A stretch of 64,000 bases of DNA from contig NW_004955464.1 of assembly GCF_000276665.1 (NCBI RefSeq), positions 13,817,462-13,881,461 on the forward strand, read 5' to 3'. Source of the DNA: Chinchilla lanigera (lineage: Eukaryota; Chordata; Mammalia; Rodentia; Chinchillidae). This document shows positions 33,888 to 44,178 of this stretch, in pieces. Within the stretch, counting starts at the first letter, position 1, and each line of letters starts with the position of its first letter. The position numbers and the translations under genes are program-made. The notes below the pieces were generated by a model. It was given only the letters and a program-made list of their open reading frames with translations. It had not been told where the DNA came from and ran no database searches.

Positions 33888-34139
33888 CCCTCCAGAGGGA
33901 CCATCCTTTGTAGGAATCCCTGGCCTCTGACTAGAGGCTGGGTAGCTCAGCAGACCTTGTATAGATAGAACAGGGCTGTGGGATTCATGACATTTCAGAG
34001 CCACACCTGTGGGGCACGTGATCATAGTTCTGTCTGGGCCAGGTGCCAAGGCAGGTTGAGGTCAGAGGATCCTCTGAGACAGGGAGGCAAGGATTAGAGA
34101 GCACACAGAGTAGGTAGAGGAGAGAAGAGCAGCTCGGGA

Positions 34140-34450
34140 AGAGAGCCTCCTCGGGCAGCTGGCTCCATTTGATTTCCGATTTAAAGGGGAGGCTTAGATA
34201 GCCAAGAAGAAAAAGGCTAATAAGAAAAATATTAAACTGCAGTGTGTGTGTCCCCAGGGACTTCCTGTTGCCATGACTGACCTCCCAGAGAGCGCCATTC
34301 GTTCCCGAACATGGCAGCTTTATAGGCACTTGTAGGCCTGCAAAGAACACCAATTTGCTGCTGCAGTTTGTTTTGATAACTGAAACTTTCAATAAATCTA
34401 TATTAAAATCAAAGGGAAAATTAACTAGGCCCCAGTGAGGGGTACAGAGA
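34140..34450. other. Candidate conserved non-coding element
   Basis: Repeat-free block about 3.6 kb upstream of the ERI3 CpG island, dense in AT-rich transcription-factor-like words (GATTTCCGATTTAAAGGG near 34171, TTTTGATAACTGAAACTTTC near 34371, GGGAAAATTAACTAGG near 34415). It is the strongest enhancer-like texture in the 5' flank, by eye only. Confidence 0.35.
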
Positions 34451-34714
34451 TAAGGGAGCACATTACCACCCTGGCCTCAGCCACCCTACATCCGTCTCTT
34501 AGTTCAGATTCGGGTCACCAGGGAGATGAATGGCTCAAGCTCATGGGGAACAGCTCTGGGGAGAGCAGGAGAAGAAGTCATGGCCAGGTCCAGCCCCTAC
34601 TGCTCTCTTAAGCAGCAGCAGACTGCTGAGGTTGGAGGGAGGTGGTGGCGTGTTGCTCACGGTGTAGAGAGAAGTTGGACAGAGGGATGGGAGTGAGAAT
34701 ATTAGTCACAACAG

Positions 34715-34930
34715 CCACTATTTATTGAACTCTATGCCAGGTACTGTGTTAAACACTGGTGTGTTTAATTCTAACAATGGGTAGGTATGAGTGTTATATC
34801 CACTCTAGAGATGAAGGAACTGAACCTCACAGAGGCATGTGACTTGTCTAAGATCACAGACAGAGCCAGGACCCAAAGCTGAATAGGTGCTTTCCAAGTC
34901 TACACTCCTCTTAACTGCACCACCTTGTCT
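34715..34930 (-). repeat. MIR
   Basis: CACTCTAGAGATGAAGGAAC, GTGACTTGTCTAAGATCACA and TCCTCTTAACTGCACCACC fit the reverse-complement MIR. Confidence 0.8.
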
Positions 34931-35020
34931 TATGTAGCTTATAGGGACTGTGATAATAGTAGCAGTTCTTCTAGTTCCCAGATAAAATGATTTCAGAATG
35001 TCTTGGTTCTCCTAACTGTT

Positions 35021-35091
35021 TGTGGGCTGTCAGGCACTGTTCCTGGGTTCTCCCATGGGTGTGGGCTGTCAGGCACTGTTCTTGGGTCCTG
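35021..35091 (+). repeat. 39-bp tandem duplication
   Basis: TGTGGGCTGTCAGGCACTGT begins at 35021 and again at 35060; the units differ at a few positions. Confidence 0.88.
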
Positions 35092-35814
35092 TGTTCACTG
35101 CCCTTGAATTGCTGGTTAAGGTCCCAGCTTTGATGGCCACCTTGCTTTTTCCTGGTGTGTTGAAGAGTAACTGAACCAGCGTGGTCCTCTCTTCGGTTCC
35201 TGCTCTCAAGGTTCACTTTCGTCAGTTATTTAGTCTGGAAGTTGAAAGGCTGCCCAGGGTGTATCTGAGTCTGTATACTGGTCTTAGTTCCCAGCCTCCC
35301 TAGATATGCTTGCCTCACCTATACTCTGACCCAGTGCCTTGGCCACTGCTTACTAGATAGCCCAGCTGCTACTACTATCACCACATCTGGCTGTTTTATC
35401 TTCCTCTGGGATGAAGGTTAGGTTTTGACACAGCCTCCAAAGTGCCCACAGTGGAGGTATGCAGTGGGACCAGTTTCACCAAACTAGAGACTTTGACTTC
35501 CACCATTTCTAGTCTCAGATGAACCATTGTGCTTCAGGGTGTGGAATCTGGTGCCCCCTCTGGCTACTAGAATCGTGGGGTAGCACAAGCCTTCCTATCT
35601 CCCTGAGAAGAGATCCTTCTCCATTGCTCATCTAGAATTAATTTGTATGAGAGTAATTAGCTGTGTTTTCTTTAAAATGTTGGGCAACTTGGTAATACAC
35701 TGCCTTATACTTTCACTCCCTCTTACCCTGAATCACTTCTTTTCCCCCCTTACTCTTGCTGTCCTGGGTTTATACTTCTCAGTTAAATCCTAGCATACAA
35801 GCTTTGCCTTAGGC

Positions 35815-36005
35815 TTTTTGTTTTGTTTTGCAGTACAGTACTGGGAATTAAATTCAGGGCCTTGCTCACTACCACTGAGCTACATTTCCAAACCACTTTG
35901 AGAGACGGTCTCTCTAAATCACCGAGGCTGGCTTCAAATTTATGATCTTTCTGCCTCAGCTTCACAAATAACTGGGGTTGTAGGGATGTGCCACCACATC
36001 TGGCT
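35815..36005 (-). repeat. ID-B1 fusion SINE (B4-like)
   Basis: AGTACTGGGAATTAAATTCA, GAGCTACATTTCCAAACCAC, then GAGACGGTCTCTCTAAATC and GTGCCACCACATCTGGC. Confidence 0.8.
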
Positions 36006-36140
36006 CAGGCTCTGTTACCCAGTTGATCAAATCATGCAAAACAGAGTTAAGGCTTGAGGGAGCCAAATGCTGGGTTAGGTATCAGTGCAAGATATTGTAT
36101 ATATACTGAGCTCTTAAACTGTTCTGTTATATGAGCGCAT

Positions 36141-36197
36141 GTCTAAAAAGAGCTTATAGCCTAGTCTTTGTCTAAAAAGAGCGTATAGCCTGGTAAG
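36141..36197 (+). repeat. 29-bp tandem duplication
   Basis: GTCTAAAAAGAGCTTATAGC at 36141 and GTCTAAAAAGAGCGTATAGC at 36170. Confidence 0.88.
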
Positions 36198-36454
36198 GTC
36201 CTGGAAGCTGTATAATTGAGTCCTATAGCACCAAAAAGGAAGGATCACAGTCTAGGGGGAAGTCAAATTAATCATGGAAGGGTAAGTGGAGAATGTTTAG
36301 ATTGGACCTTAAAGAAGGCCACCAATCCAGATAGGTGAAGTATTTCATTCCTATAGCTAAGAAGGTTGTCTGTGTCTTATTTAGGCCAGAATTTAAGATA
36401 TAACAAAGCCAGAGACAGAAGAGGCCATCTTTTAGCCTTTTGTTTATTTTATTT

Positions 36455-36945
36455 TATTTTTGGGTGATATTGAGGATTGGACCCAGTGCCCACTCCTCTG
36501 TCTGTTGTTTTTTTTTTTTTAAATGTTTTTCATTTCTTTGAGACAGGATTTCACTATATAGTTTAGGCTGGCCTTGAACTCTCTATAATCCTCTTGCCTC
36601 AGCCTCCTGAGTGCTGGGATCACTCTGCTCTGGGCCTTTCTTATCTTTGTTTTGAAACAGAATCTATCGTTTTTGTTGTTCTTTTTTTTTTTTTTTTTGA
36701 GTCAGGGTCTCGCTATGCAGTTCAGGATGGCTTTGAGCTCACTTTGTAGCCCAAGCTGGCCTCGAACTTGAAACGATCCTCCTGCCTCAGCCTCCCGGAC
36801 TGCTGGGATTACAGGCGTGCGCCACCATGCCCGGCTTGAAACAGCATCTAGTGAAACCAGATTCAGGTTTGCCTTGAATTTGAAACCTTCTTCCTCAGCC
36901 TTCTGAGTAGCTGGGATTACAAGCTTGTGCCACAGAACTTGGCTC
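36455..36945 (-). repeat. SINE cluster: partial ID and three B1-type copies
   Basis: A partial ID (GATATTGAGGATTGGACCCA, 36460), a B1 at 36525-36640, a young B1 at 36678-36838 (GAGTCAGGGTCTCGCTATGC, GGCGTGCGCCACCATGCCCG) and an older partial B1 at 36840-36945. All are reverse-complement. Confidence 0.85.
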
Positions 36946-37940
36946 TTATTTTTATATTTACTTGTCTATTTGTTTTTTCTCCTTCATCCCCTCTCATTTC
37001 TCTGCTGCTGTTTAGTCTTTTATTGGTTTACAAGCACTTGTTGCATGCCAGCTTTATGCATGGTACTTACCTGGGTATTACTGATACATGAATAAGATGG
37101 AAATAATACTTATATTGAAGGAGGTTAAAGTCGTGGAGGAGAGATGACAAGGAAATAGACAATGATAAAACACTGATCAATTCTGTATGGGCACAATAGC
37201 ATAAACTAATCCACTGTGTTGATGAGATTAAGGAATATATTTCCTGATATGGATTACCAAGCATTTCCATTTAGGCAGGAACCAGTATATTAAATCTCAG
37301 AAGTGGTAGGGAATGTTATCGTCCCAAGTGAGAATAAGCAGATGGCAGACAGAAGCTAGTAATTGAAGCTGGCCCATAGGATAGGTCCTGATTAACTGAA
37401 AGGCTGTCAAAGTTCCCCTTGATTAAACTGAGGTTTTCCAGCTCATAACCCGGTACCTATGGCTTCCCAGAGAGGCATAACCACGATGGAGAAATATACC
37501 TCTGGCTTTGAAGACAGTTCACTCCATCTAACTGGAGAGACTGTGGAAGTTCCCCACATCTGTAGCCACAATCCTTTTAACCCCCATATTTCCTCTGGTG
37601 GGACCTAAAACAACTCTGTTCCTTCTTCGTTAGAAAGGTCGTTCACAAATCTAAACATTTTCTTCTTACATTTGCCTTCCCCATTCTCCCAGGTTTCTCC
37701 CGGGCCTACATCCAAGAGATGATGATAATTACTTGTTGAATGAATAAACCATGGGGTAGCATCTAAACAGAATATGTACCCTTATAAGCCTATACTCACC
37801 TTATGCATACATCGAAAGGTGAGAAAACGGAGGTGAGGCACTTGGATCTCTCTAGAACTGAGGAAGGTTTTTTTTTTTTTTAAATCCCTATTGCAGTTCA
37901 GAAGTGGGCCCCTTCTCTTCTGAGTATGTGCAAGCTCCAC
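36946..37940. other. ERI3 upstream flank, no gene seen
   Basis: Mostly unique sequence leading into the CpG island, with a T-run at 37868-37880. I saw no divergent coding exon on the minus strand. Confidence 0.4.
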
Positions 37941-38300
37941 ACTACAAGTCCCATAAGGCCAGTCTCCGCCAGTCACCATCTTGGCACATTTTAGCGCGCA
38001 TGTCGTCGGGAGAGGGAGCGTTTGGCGCTAAGAAGCCCCGCCCCATGTCAGCTTATTGGTCAAAGGGGCCGGCGGCGGGCTCGCCGGTTGGCCATTGCGC
38101 CCGCCCGTCCGCTGCGTCGAGCGGGGTCAGAGTGCGCGGAGGTGAGTCGGTGTGTTGTGGACTCGTGGTGCTGGCTGCCGCTGTTGAGGCGGCCGGGAAC
38201 GGGCGGTGGGAGCGGGCGGAGCTGGCCCAGCTTCTGCGTGGCCGGCGCCGCAGTCGGCGCGGGCCGTGCCCGCCGCGGTCAACTGCCCTGAGCGCTTGCT
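37941..38300 (+). promoter_or_regulatory. ERI3: CpG-island promoter of ERI3
   Basis: This is the only strongly CpG-rich stretch in the window, directly upstream of the ERI3 start codon, with no TATA box. Motifs read in order: ACTACAAGTCCCA at 37941-37953 (ZNF143/THAP11-type), CACCATCTTGG around 37975-37985 (reverse complement resembles a YY1 site), TTTGGCGC at 38021-38028 (exact E2F consensus TTTSGCGC), GCCCCGCCCC at 38035-38044 (GC box) and ATTGG at 38055-38059 (inverted CCAAT box). The layout is that of a housekeeping promoter with dispersed initiation, probably between about 38060 and 38140. The transcription start itself cannot be read from sequence. The CpG-rich tract continues through the 5' UTR into coding exon 1, to about 38430. 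Confidence 0.85.
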
Positions 38301-38373
38301 GAGGCGGAGGGAGACGTCGGGGCCTGCATCTGGAGGGAGCCTGCCGCGCTAGCCCCTAGGAGGGGGCGTTGCC
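38100..38373 (+). other. ERI3: ERI3 5' UTR (approximate start)
   Basis: GC-rich leader between the motif cluster and the start codon. No ATG occurs between 38048 and 38374, so a transcript starting near 38100 would use 38374 as its first AUG. An excellent 5' splice-site match, AG|GTGAGT, lies inside it (exon end 38141), so an alternative untranslated first exon is possible. The 5' boundary is inferred. Confidence 0.6.
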
Positions 38374-38508
38374 ATGGCGACAGCCTCTCCTGCGTCTGAC
38401 GGGGGGCGGGGGCGGCCCTGGGAAGGAGGGCTGGTCTCCTGGCCCCCTGCCCCTCCCCTTACTCTCCCCTGGACTTGGATGGGCCCGAGTTGGGGGCAAC
38501 ACCCTGGG
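38374..38508 (+). CDS. ERI3: ERI3 coding exon 1 (DEDDh exoribonuclease, N-terminus)
   Basis: First coding exon of ERI3 (exoribonuclease family member 3, also called prion protein-interacting protein). It encodes 45 residues beginning MATASPASDGG, rich in Gly, Pro and Trp. They match remembered human ERI3 almost residue for residue up to QHPG, including the WTWMGPSWG segment. The ATG at 38374 has a good Kozak context (gttgccATGg) and is the first AUG after the promoter. The exon ends in phase 0 at CCTGGG|GTGGGT; reading past this donor departs from the family sequence at once and meets a stop at about 38715. This leader precedes the nuclease domain and has no domain I recognise. The exon is CpG-rich and carries a G-run cluster at 38401-38430. 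Confidence 0.93.
38401..38430 (+). other. Potential G-quadruplex in ERI3 exon 1
   Basis: Four G-runs of at least three, with loops of 1, 7 and 5 bases, fit the G3+N1-7 rule on the coding strand. They cover roughly codons 10-19, about 30 bases after the start codon. Whether it folds in DNA or mRNA is unknown. Confidence 0.5.
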
Positions 38509-40476
38509 GTGGGTGATGCTGCTAGCTCCCCCCTCCCCCCAGCTTGGGCCCAGGCTTATGCATGCTGGGTGTGGAGTCGTTGTATGCACAGTTTGTGTAG
38601 CCTGGGGTGTCTGCCCCTGTGCTCACCTTGGATGCATGATCTACTGAATAATGTTCTGGTGAAGGGGGAGCGGGGCAAGGTTTTGCAAGACAGACTGGTT
38701 GAGATGATTGATTAAGGAGACTGACTTCCTACTTGGGATTACTAGAGAAGAGGAAAAGAGGTTTGACCAGAGAGCTTAGAAACAGTAAGGAGATAGTAGA
38801 TAAAGAGAACCCCAACACACGCGCACACACACGTTAGCAGTTTAGCTCTGTAAATCTGAGGCGGTGTAAGTAGAGATGGTGGAAGGAGTCAATAAAGGCC
38901 TAATCTGGTTAGCTTTGTTTGCCTTCCTAGAAATGGTTCAGCAACAGGTGTTTTCTTAAAACAAAAGTATGAACTTGGATCGAGGCTTGGCTGTGAATTC
39001 TTGCAAAATATAACTGCACCTTAGTGACTTGGGAGAAGCTAGATGATGTGAGGCCTCTCCTTGCAGGTGTGGTTTGTCCTTAGGGCTGGATTTTACAACA
39101 AACTGGCCATGAATGTCTCTGCTAGAGGTCTCTGCACACTTCTGTAGCGTTTGCTCTTAGATATTTCTGAGCGTAAGAGCAGCAAAACATGAACCCCATT
39201 GGCTAAAGAGTGTACTCTATTTAAAGGATAGTAGATTGTGATTGGTTGAGTGATTTTTGATTGTAGAGTTTATACCAGCAGTTGGCTTCATCAAATTCTG
39301 ATTTAATCTGACTTTATCATGCACAGCATACCTTGTTTTAGTGGGCTCGTTCTTGGTGCTTAAGTATATTATACCTGAATCTCCTACCATTTAAAAGCCA
39401 ATTTATAAACAAGGATTTGGAGTGTGACTCCACTAATATGTGTCTGTGATCTTGGTTAGAAACCCACTTGGCTGCCTTTCCGCAGGAGGGGCAGAGGGGG
39501 GAAGGGAGCTGCCGGGAAGTGATTGATAAGGTTTCCTTTATGGATTCTGTGGTGCTTCACTGGAGCTCAGAGTGCTTTGCAACTTAAGCACTCCAAATTA
39601 AAAGCTCATTAACAATTTCTGCCCAAAGATCCTGTACATAATCAGCTAGCTAGGTCATAGAGCTTGGCTAAGAGCTGTCCTTCCAACTTGAAAATTCCAA
39701 ATAAAGGTTCCTTTATTCCCTTTCATTTAAAAAAGTGTTTTCTCTGTGGTGGGGTGAGTTAGTGAATGGCCTTTTCCCGGGGGTCCAAAGTAGAATAAAG
39801 ACTTAAATGTGTAAATGGCAGAAAAGAATATGTTGGTTCCAGTCATAGGTGTTTCTGTGGAGAGGGCATCACCAACTTACAAGATGATATCTGCAGCTAC
39901 TTGTCCTTTGGAAGAGCTGAGTTCAGTTATAAATATAAATTTATATTTTGACTCAGCATTTGGTTACCTTGACTTTCTTAGAACTTGAAAGGGATATGGA
40001 AGCATCTTGAAAGTATTTCCTGGTCTATATGGCCATCTGTAATATGGCCTTCAGGTTTGTGGCAACAGACTCTTCCCACAGTCTTGAAGCCCAACCTCGG
40101 TTCCTAAGTTCTGAGTACTGTCAGTTTTACTCATGTCTCTTTCTTGTGGACATAGAAGTCTAAAAATTATTCTGTAGCTGCCATTCTATGTCCTTCTTTC
40201 ACAATCCAGGCTCAGATACTATAAATATTTAGCGTTTGTAGGAAGTAAGCCTTGTTAGGAAGAAAAGTATGCTACTAGAGAACATGTACGTCATTCCAAA
40301 AGCAAATATGATCCTGATAGCTTTTGAAAGCTCTGTAAGGGCAGTGTCTTTCCACATAGACAGCTTTCTGCCAAAGTTTAGGAGTTTAGGAGTTTGAGGA
40401 GTAGTGTAATCCTTAGTGGGGATTTCATCTTTTGTGTTGAAATAGACTTGTTGCAGAGATGTGTGTTTGTCCACAG
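38509..40476 (+). other. ERI3: ERI3 intron 1
   Basis: GT-AG intron of 1968 bases (donor GTGGGT, acceptor TTTGTCCACAG). It is nearly free of recognisable interspersed repeats, unlike most of the window. The part at 39480-39720 is the best candidate for a conserved non-coding block. The long open frames that can be read in it are not supported as coding. Confidence 0.85.
39480..39720. other. Repeat-free block in ERI3 intron 1, candidate conserved element
   Basis: Unique sequence with no SINE, LINE or LTR similarity and a mix of AT-rich homeobox-like words (AAATTAAAAGCTCATTAA at about 39595-39612) and GC-rich words. It is flagged by texture and by lying within 1.3 kb of a promoter; conservation was not measured. 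Confidence 0.25.
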
Positions 40477-40552
40477 CACTGGGGCTTTCCAGCTCTCACA
40501 GAACCTTCACCATCCCCAGCTGCCAGTCTTGGCATCTTCGAAGTAAGAAGAG
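40477..40552 (+). CDS. ERI3: ERI3 coding exon 2
   Basis: A 76-base exon bounded by TTTGTCCACAG| and AGAAGAG|GTGAGA. It reads HWGFPALTEPSPSPAASLGI then FEVRR, continuing exon 1 in phase 0 and ending after one base of a codon (phase 1) that exon 3 completes as Val. It matches remembered human ERI3 residues 46-70 apart from a few conservative changes (for instance Ala to Pro and Gly to Ser in the Ser/Pro/Ala stretch). It is too short to stand out as an open frame and was found from protein continuity plus splice sites. The segment belongs to the variable N-terminal leader, before the exonuclease fold, and its role is unknown. Confidence 0.92.
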
Positions 40553-41019
40553 GTGAGAATTCTGTTGCATGGTGAAGTTTGGCTTGACTTCCTCCTTTTG
40601 CGCATTTAAGTTTGGTGGATATGGGGTGGGGGTTGGTGCAGATTGTATTTTTATGTAGCTTTTTATGATAAGGCAGCATATGCTCAAAACCTATTGAAGT
40701 TTACCCAATGTTTGTGGAGTGAGAGGTGGAGGTAGGGGATCCAGACTCTCTACTTCTGTCATGGTTTCTGTAGTGGGTATCTCATGAGCACTTACTTTAG
40801 GTTCAGGATGATTGAATAGAGGCAGAAAATAGTCTTTTATCCTAAGAAATACACATCTTAATACAACTGGAAGAAACATATTCATTTGGTTCTTGATAAT
40901 GTTTGTGACCAGAGCCTTTGGGACCTTGATTTAACTTGGACTTTGTGTTATCTTTGAGTAGATGGCTAATCCTAACGTATCTACATTTTGCTGTGGGTGG
41001 GTGGAGGGTAGAAAAAAGA

Positions 41020-41275
41020 TGAGAAGTTGGCAAAAATTTTTCTGTAAAGATAGTATATATTTGGGCTTTGTGGGTTTCTGTCATAGCTAGTCTACAGAAT
41101 TGTGCATTCATGCATAAAAACAACCGTAGTGTGAAAATGAGCAAACATGGCTGTGTACCAATAAAAACTTACTTATAAAAACAGGTGGCAAAATAAAAAA
41201 AAAAAAAAATAAAAAAAAATAAAAAAAAAAACAGGTGGCACCTGGATTTGGCCCATGAACTATAGTTTGGTGACC
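41020..41275 (+). mobile_element. hAT-type non-autonomous DNA transposon, subfamily not named
   Basis: TTTTTCTGTAAAGATAGTAT, TTGGGCTTTGTGGGTTTCTG, TGTACCAATAAAAACTTAC and CTGGATTTGGCCCATGAAC follow a familiar Charlie-type MER consensus. AAAACAGGTGGCA is duplicated (41178-41190 and 41228-41240) around an A-rich insertion. Confidence 0.65.
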
Positions 41276-41529
41276 CTGGGTGAGATTTAACAGTAGAAAG
41301 TTGTTAAGTTTTAAGCAGTAGATGACTGACATTAAATTTATGTCGCAGAAAGTTTGCTTTGATGTGTGTGTGAAGAATGGATTGATTGGAATAGATAATA
41401 CTGGAAGTAGACCAGTAAGGAGGGTGTGGCAGTTAACTTGGTAGCATTTTGTATTTCCCCTTTTGTGGCAATATTTTGGTTCTTAAAAACTAAGTATAAT
41501 TGAATCTTTGCATACATGTATGTATTGGT

Positions 41530-41627
41530 TTTCTTTTCTTTTTTTTTTTTTTGGTACCAGGAATCAAACTTAAGACCTTGTGATTGTCAGACAGGTGCTG
41601 TGCCTCTGAGCTACATCCCCAACCCCA
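41530..41627 (-). repeat. ID SINE with target-site duplication
   Basis: T-run, GGTACCAGGAATCAAACTTA, TGCCTCTGAGCTACATCCCC. TATTGGTTTTCTTT occurs on both sides. Confidence 0.88.
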
Positions 41628-42159
41628 TATTGGTTTTCTTTAGTAACTTTGTGGCCCTCTATTGGAACTTCAAGGTCTACCAGAGAATGTGTTGGAAATA
41701 CCAGCTCCCATTTCACAGATAGAAAATATGTAGGAGGGAAAATTGGTATAGAATGCATTAAAAGGTTTTGGAAACTGTTTTCTATTAAAGAACGTATAGA
41801 ATAAATGGAGCCCTGGGAGGGATCTTGGTTTTAGGGCTTAGAGCTTAATATCAGTTGCTTTGAACTTCTTGAACTGTACACACAGAAATTGACCCATATT
41901 TCTAAGCTTTCTAGGGAATTGTCCTCATTCTATATAAGTCCTATTCATTCTCTCCTTTTCTTGTTTACAGCAGACTGATCACCTTTTCTTGAGTTTGGGA
42001 AGGTCCCCCAGTTTAGGTATGGTGGTACAGGTGGGCACAAGGAGCAAATAAAGTATTTGTTGAGGGTCTAATGAATGCTGTGTCTGGTTTTTCCCTTTGT
42101 CTTCCTCTTCTTATGAGCCCTAGTGTGCTTGGATTGCTGGAGGGAAGCTTATAGGTTTC

Positions 42160-42330
42160 TGATAGTGTTTATGTGACCTTGAACAAGTGACTCACTTTGA
42201 GCTTCACTTTCCTTATCTATAAAGAGGAGATAATGGAACTTAACAGGGTTCCTTAAAGGCCTTACTAAGGTATATAAAGTTCTTAGCAGAATGTCTTGAT
42301 ATATTTTATGATGAATAATATTTCACAGGA
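42160..42330 (+). repeat. MIR
   Basis: GTGACCTTGAACAAGTGACT, CTTCACTTTCCTTATCTATA and AAGTTCTTAGCAGAATGTC are forward MIR text. Confidence 0.7.
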
Positions 42331-43409
42331 TTAGTAATTATTTAAAAAGGAGGCAGTAGTTGGGTGGCTTGGCCTTTGGTTTAGTATGTATTAGGTTTAC
42401 ACAGTTGTCATTTTGTCTGTGTGACAGAAACATATCACTTGGTGCTGGAAGCACCAAGAGAAAGCTAAAAATAAAGGAAGACACTGTTCTTATAATGAAA
42501 ATTTGCACACTGCAGGTTTTCCATTCCCAGAACTTTTATGGTGGACCTTTTTTCAGGGTAGTCCCAATGCCATCTCTAAAGTAAATTAAGTCAGTTTATA
42601 GAAATTCACCAATGTGTGACCAGTCATTCCTCCCTGTCTGAGGTCATTTATTACTGTTGCCACCTTTGTGGTCCTCTATCTTTGTGAAGTACCTCTCCAA
42701 TTTTTTTTTTTTTTTTTTTATTACTTTTCAGTACTACTCTAGGAAGTAGAGGAGGTGGTCAGCATTTGTTTCCTTGCTACTGTATGGGGCAAACTGAAGT
42801 CCAAGAAAGTTAAGTGAGTTGCCCAAGATCATGCTGTGAGGTACTGTAAAAGCTAGTGCAGATTTGTTTCCCGATGAAATTGTGTTAGTTTATTGCTGTG
42901 ATTTCTCTTCCCTTGAGTGATGGATGCGTGGTCATTGCAAACCTGCAGTCTGATGCATGGTTTGTTTAGATCTACTAGGTTTGATTTGAGTTCTCCTTTA
43001 TCCATTTGGTTCTGTTGCATTTTAATTGTTGACTGCTAGGACCAGATTTGCTGGGGAACAGATTTCCTTTGGGTTGTTGTTTTTAGCCTTTCCTCCTTTG
43101 GGGACATTCCTTGGGGAGCCTTGGGTTACGAGGGATTGCTTTGATATGTTCAAAATTGTGCCTTGTGCCTCACAGCTACAGGTAAAATCAAAAGGCAGAT
43201 AATTTATGGGAGTGTCAAAGCTGGCCGCTGGCACCTCAGGAGGCCATTAGTATGCCTGTTCAGACCCTCTGTGTCCTTGCAATTGATTCCTCTTTGCATG
43301 AGCCTGATTTGGGAAGCTGTAGATCTGTGGGTAGTGATTGGATGTGACAGTCCAAACACTGGTCCCTAAATTAATCCTTTTGATAGTATTCTGGTAATAT
43401 TCTCATTCC
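42331..43409. other. Intronic sequence, unassigned
   Basis: A T-run at about 42700-42719. A possible MIR remnant lies near 42740-42840 (AGTTAAGTGAGTTGCCCAAG). Nothing else is recognised. Confidence 0.35.
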
Positions 43410-43508
43410 CATTCTCTCTCTGTCTCTCTCTGTCTCTGTCTGTCTGTCTCTGTCTCTGTCTGTCTGTTTCTGTCTCTGTCTCTTTCTCTTTCTCTCCCTC
43501 CCTCCCTG
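43410..43508 (+). repeat. (TCTG/TCTC)n microsatellite
   Basis: Tetranucleotide TCTG and TCTC units intermixed, ending in CTCCC repeats. Confidence 0.95.
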
Positions 43509-43984
43509 AAAGTCAGATTGGGTGGGCTTGGGGAAGGATAGAGAAAGAAAAGAACCTTTGTTGGCACTGTTCTGGCATGTCTAATTCCACAGCAGTTAGC
43601 CTCATGATTTTAGCCATGTTAATTCTTTCAATCCTATATTCACCCTTTGTGCCTGGCCCTGTGTGAGGTGCTGGGAACATATGAATGAATAAAATGTAGT
43701 CTTTGCTCTTAAAATGCTCTAATTCAGCATTTCTCAGCTTTTCAAATGCATTCACCACTTGGATTAAAAAACTAACATCTTTTCTTTAATGCTATATGCA
43801 TTTAAAAACGTGTGAAAGGGTCTGACAAAAAACAAGTCAAAGAATTATATCAAATTTGGCTTTTTTTTATAAACGAGTGCACACATATGCCTATATTGAT
43901 GTCTTCCAATCTTTCCCCCTAACTCTTTGAAAATTTCTACTAGTAGGGGAAACAAATATCTGACACCTCACAGTATAAAACTTA

Positions 43985-44178
43985 TCATATGTGGTGATGT
44001 GCACCTATAATCCCAGTTACTCAGGAGGCTGAGGCAGGAGGATTATAAATTTGAGCCCAGCTTGGGTAACTTAGTGATTTAGTGAGACCCTATCTCAAAT
44101 AATACAAGGTAGTGGAGATATATCTCAATGCAAAGGCCCTAGGTTCAGTCCTTGGTACCACAAAAGAAAAAAAAAAAA
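43985..44178 (+). repeat. B1-ID fusion SINE (B4-like)
   Basis: GTGATGTGCACCTATAATCC and CTCAGGAGGCTGAGGCAGGA, then the ID part (AGTGGAGATATATCTCAATG, GGTTCAGTCCTTGGTACCAC) and an A-tail. Confidence 0.82.

Noticed and set aside
31995..33904. Similar peptides on the minus strand (WSLFNFWFCCGNHLTLPD and WSLFSFWFCCRNQLTLPD) suggesting a duplicated gene
   Set aside because: They fall exactly within the 96-bp direct DNA repeat and the frames do not extend similarity outside it; a DNA duplication is enough.
35535..35560. CTCF-like site at GTGCCCCCTCTGGC
   Set aside because: The core is one base short of the consensus spacing.
37904..38302. Open frame of 132 codons across the CpG island
   Set aside because: GC-rich promoter and 5' UTR composition generates long frames; it begins upstream of the likely start site, overlaps the regulatory motifs and has no recognisable product.
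38374..38715. A single 113-codon gene read straight through from the ERI3 start codon
   Set aside because: The protein leaves the ERI3 family sequence exactly at a GT donor (38509) and rejoins it at an AG acceptor (40477). The read-through tail is intron.
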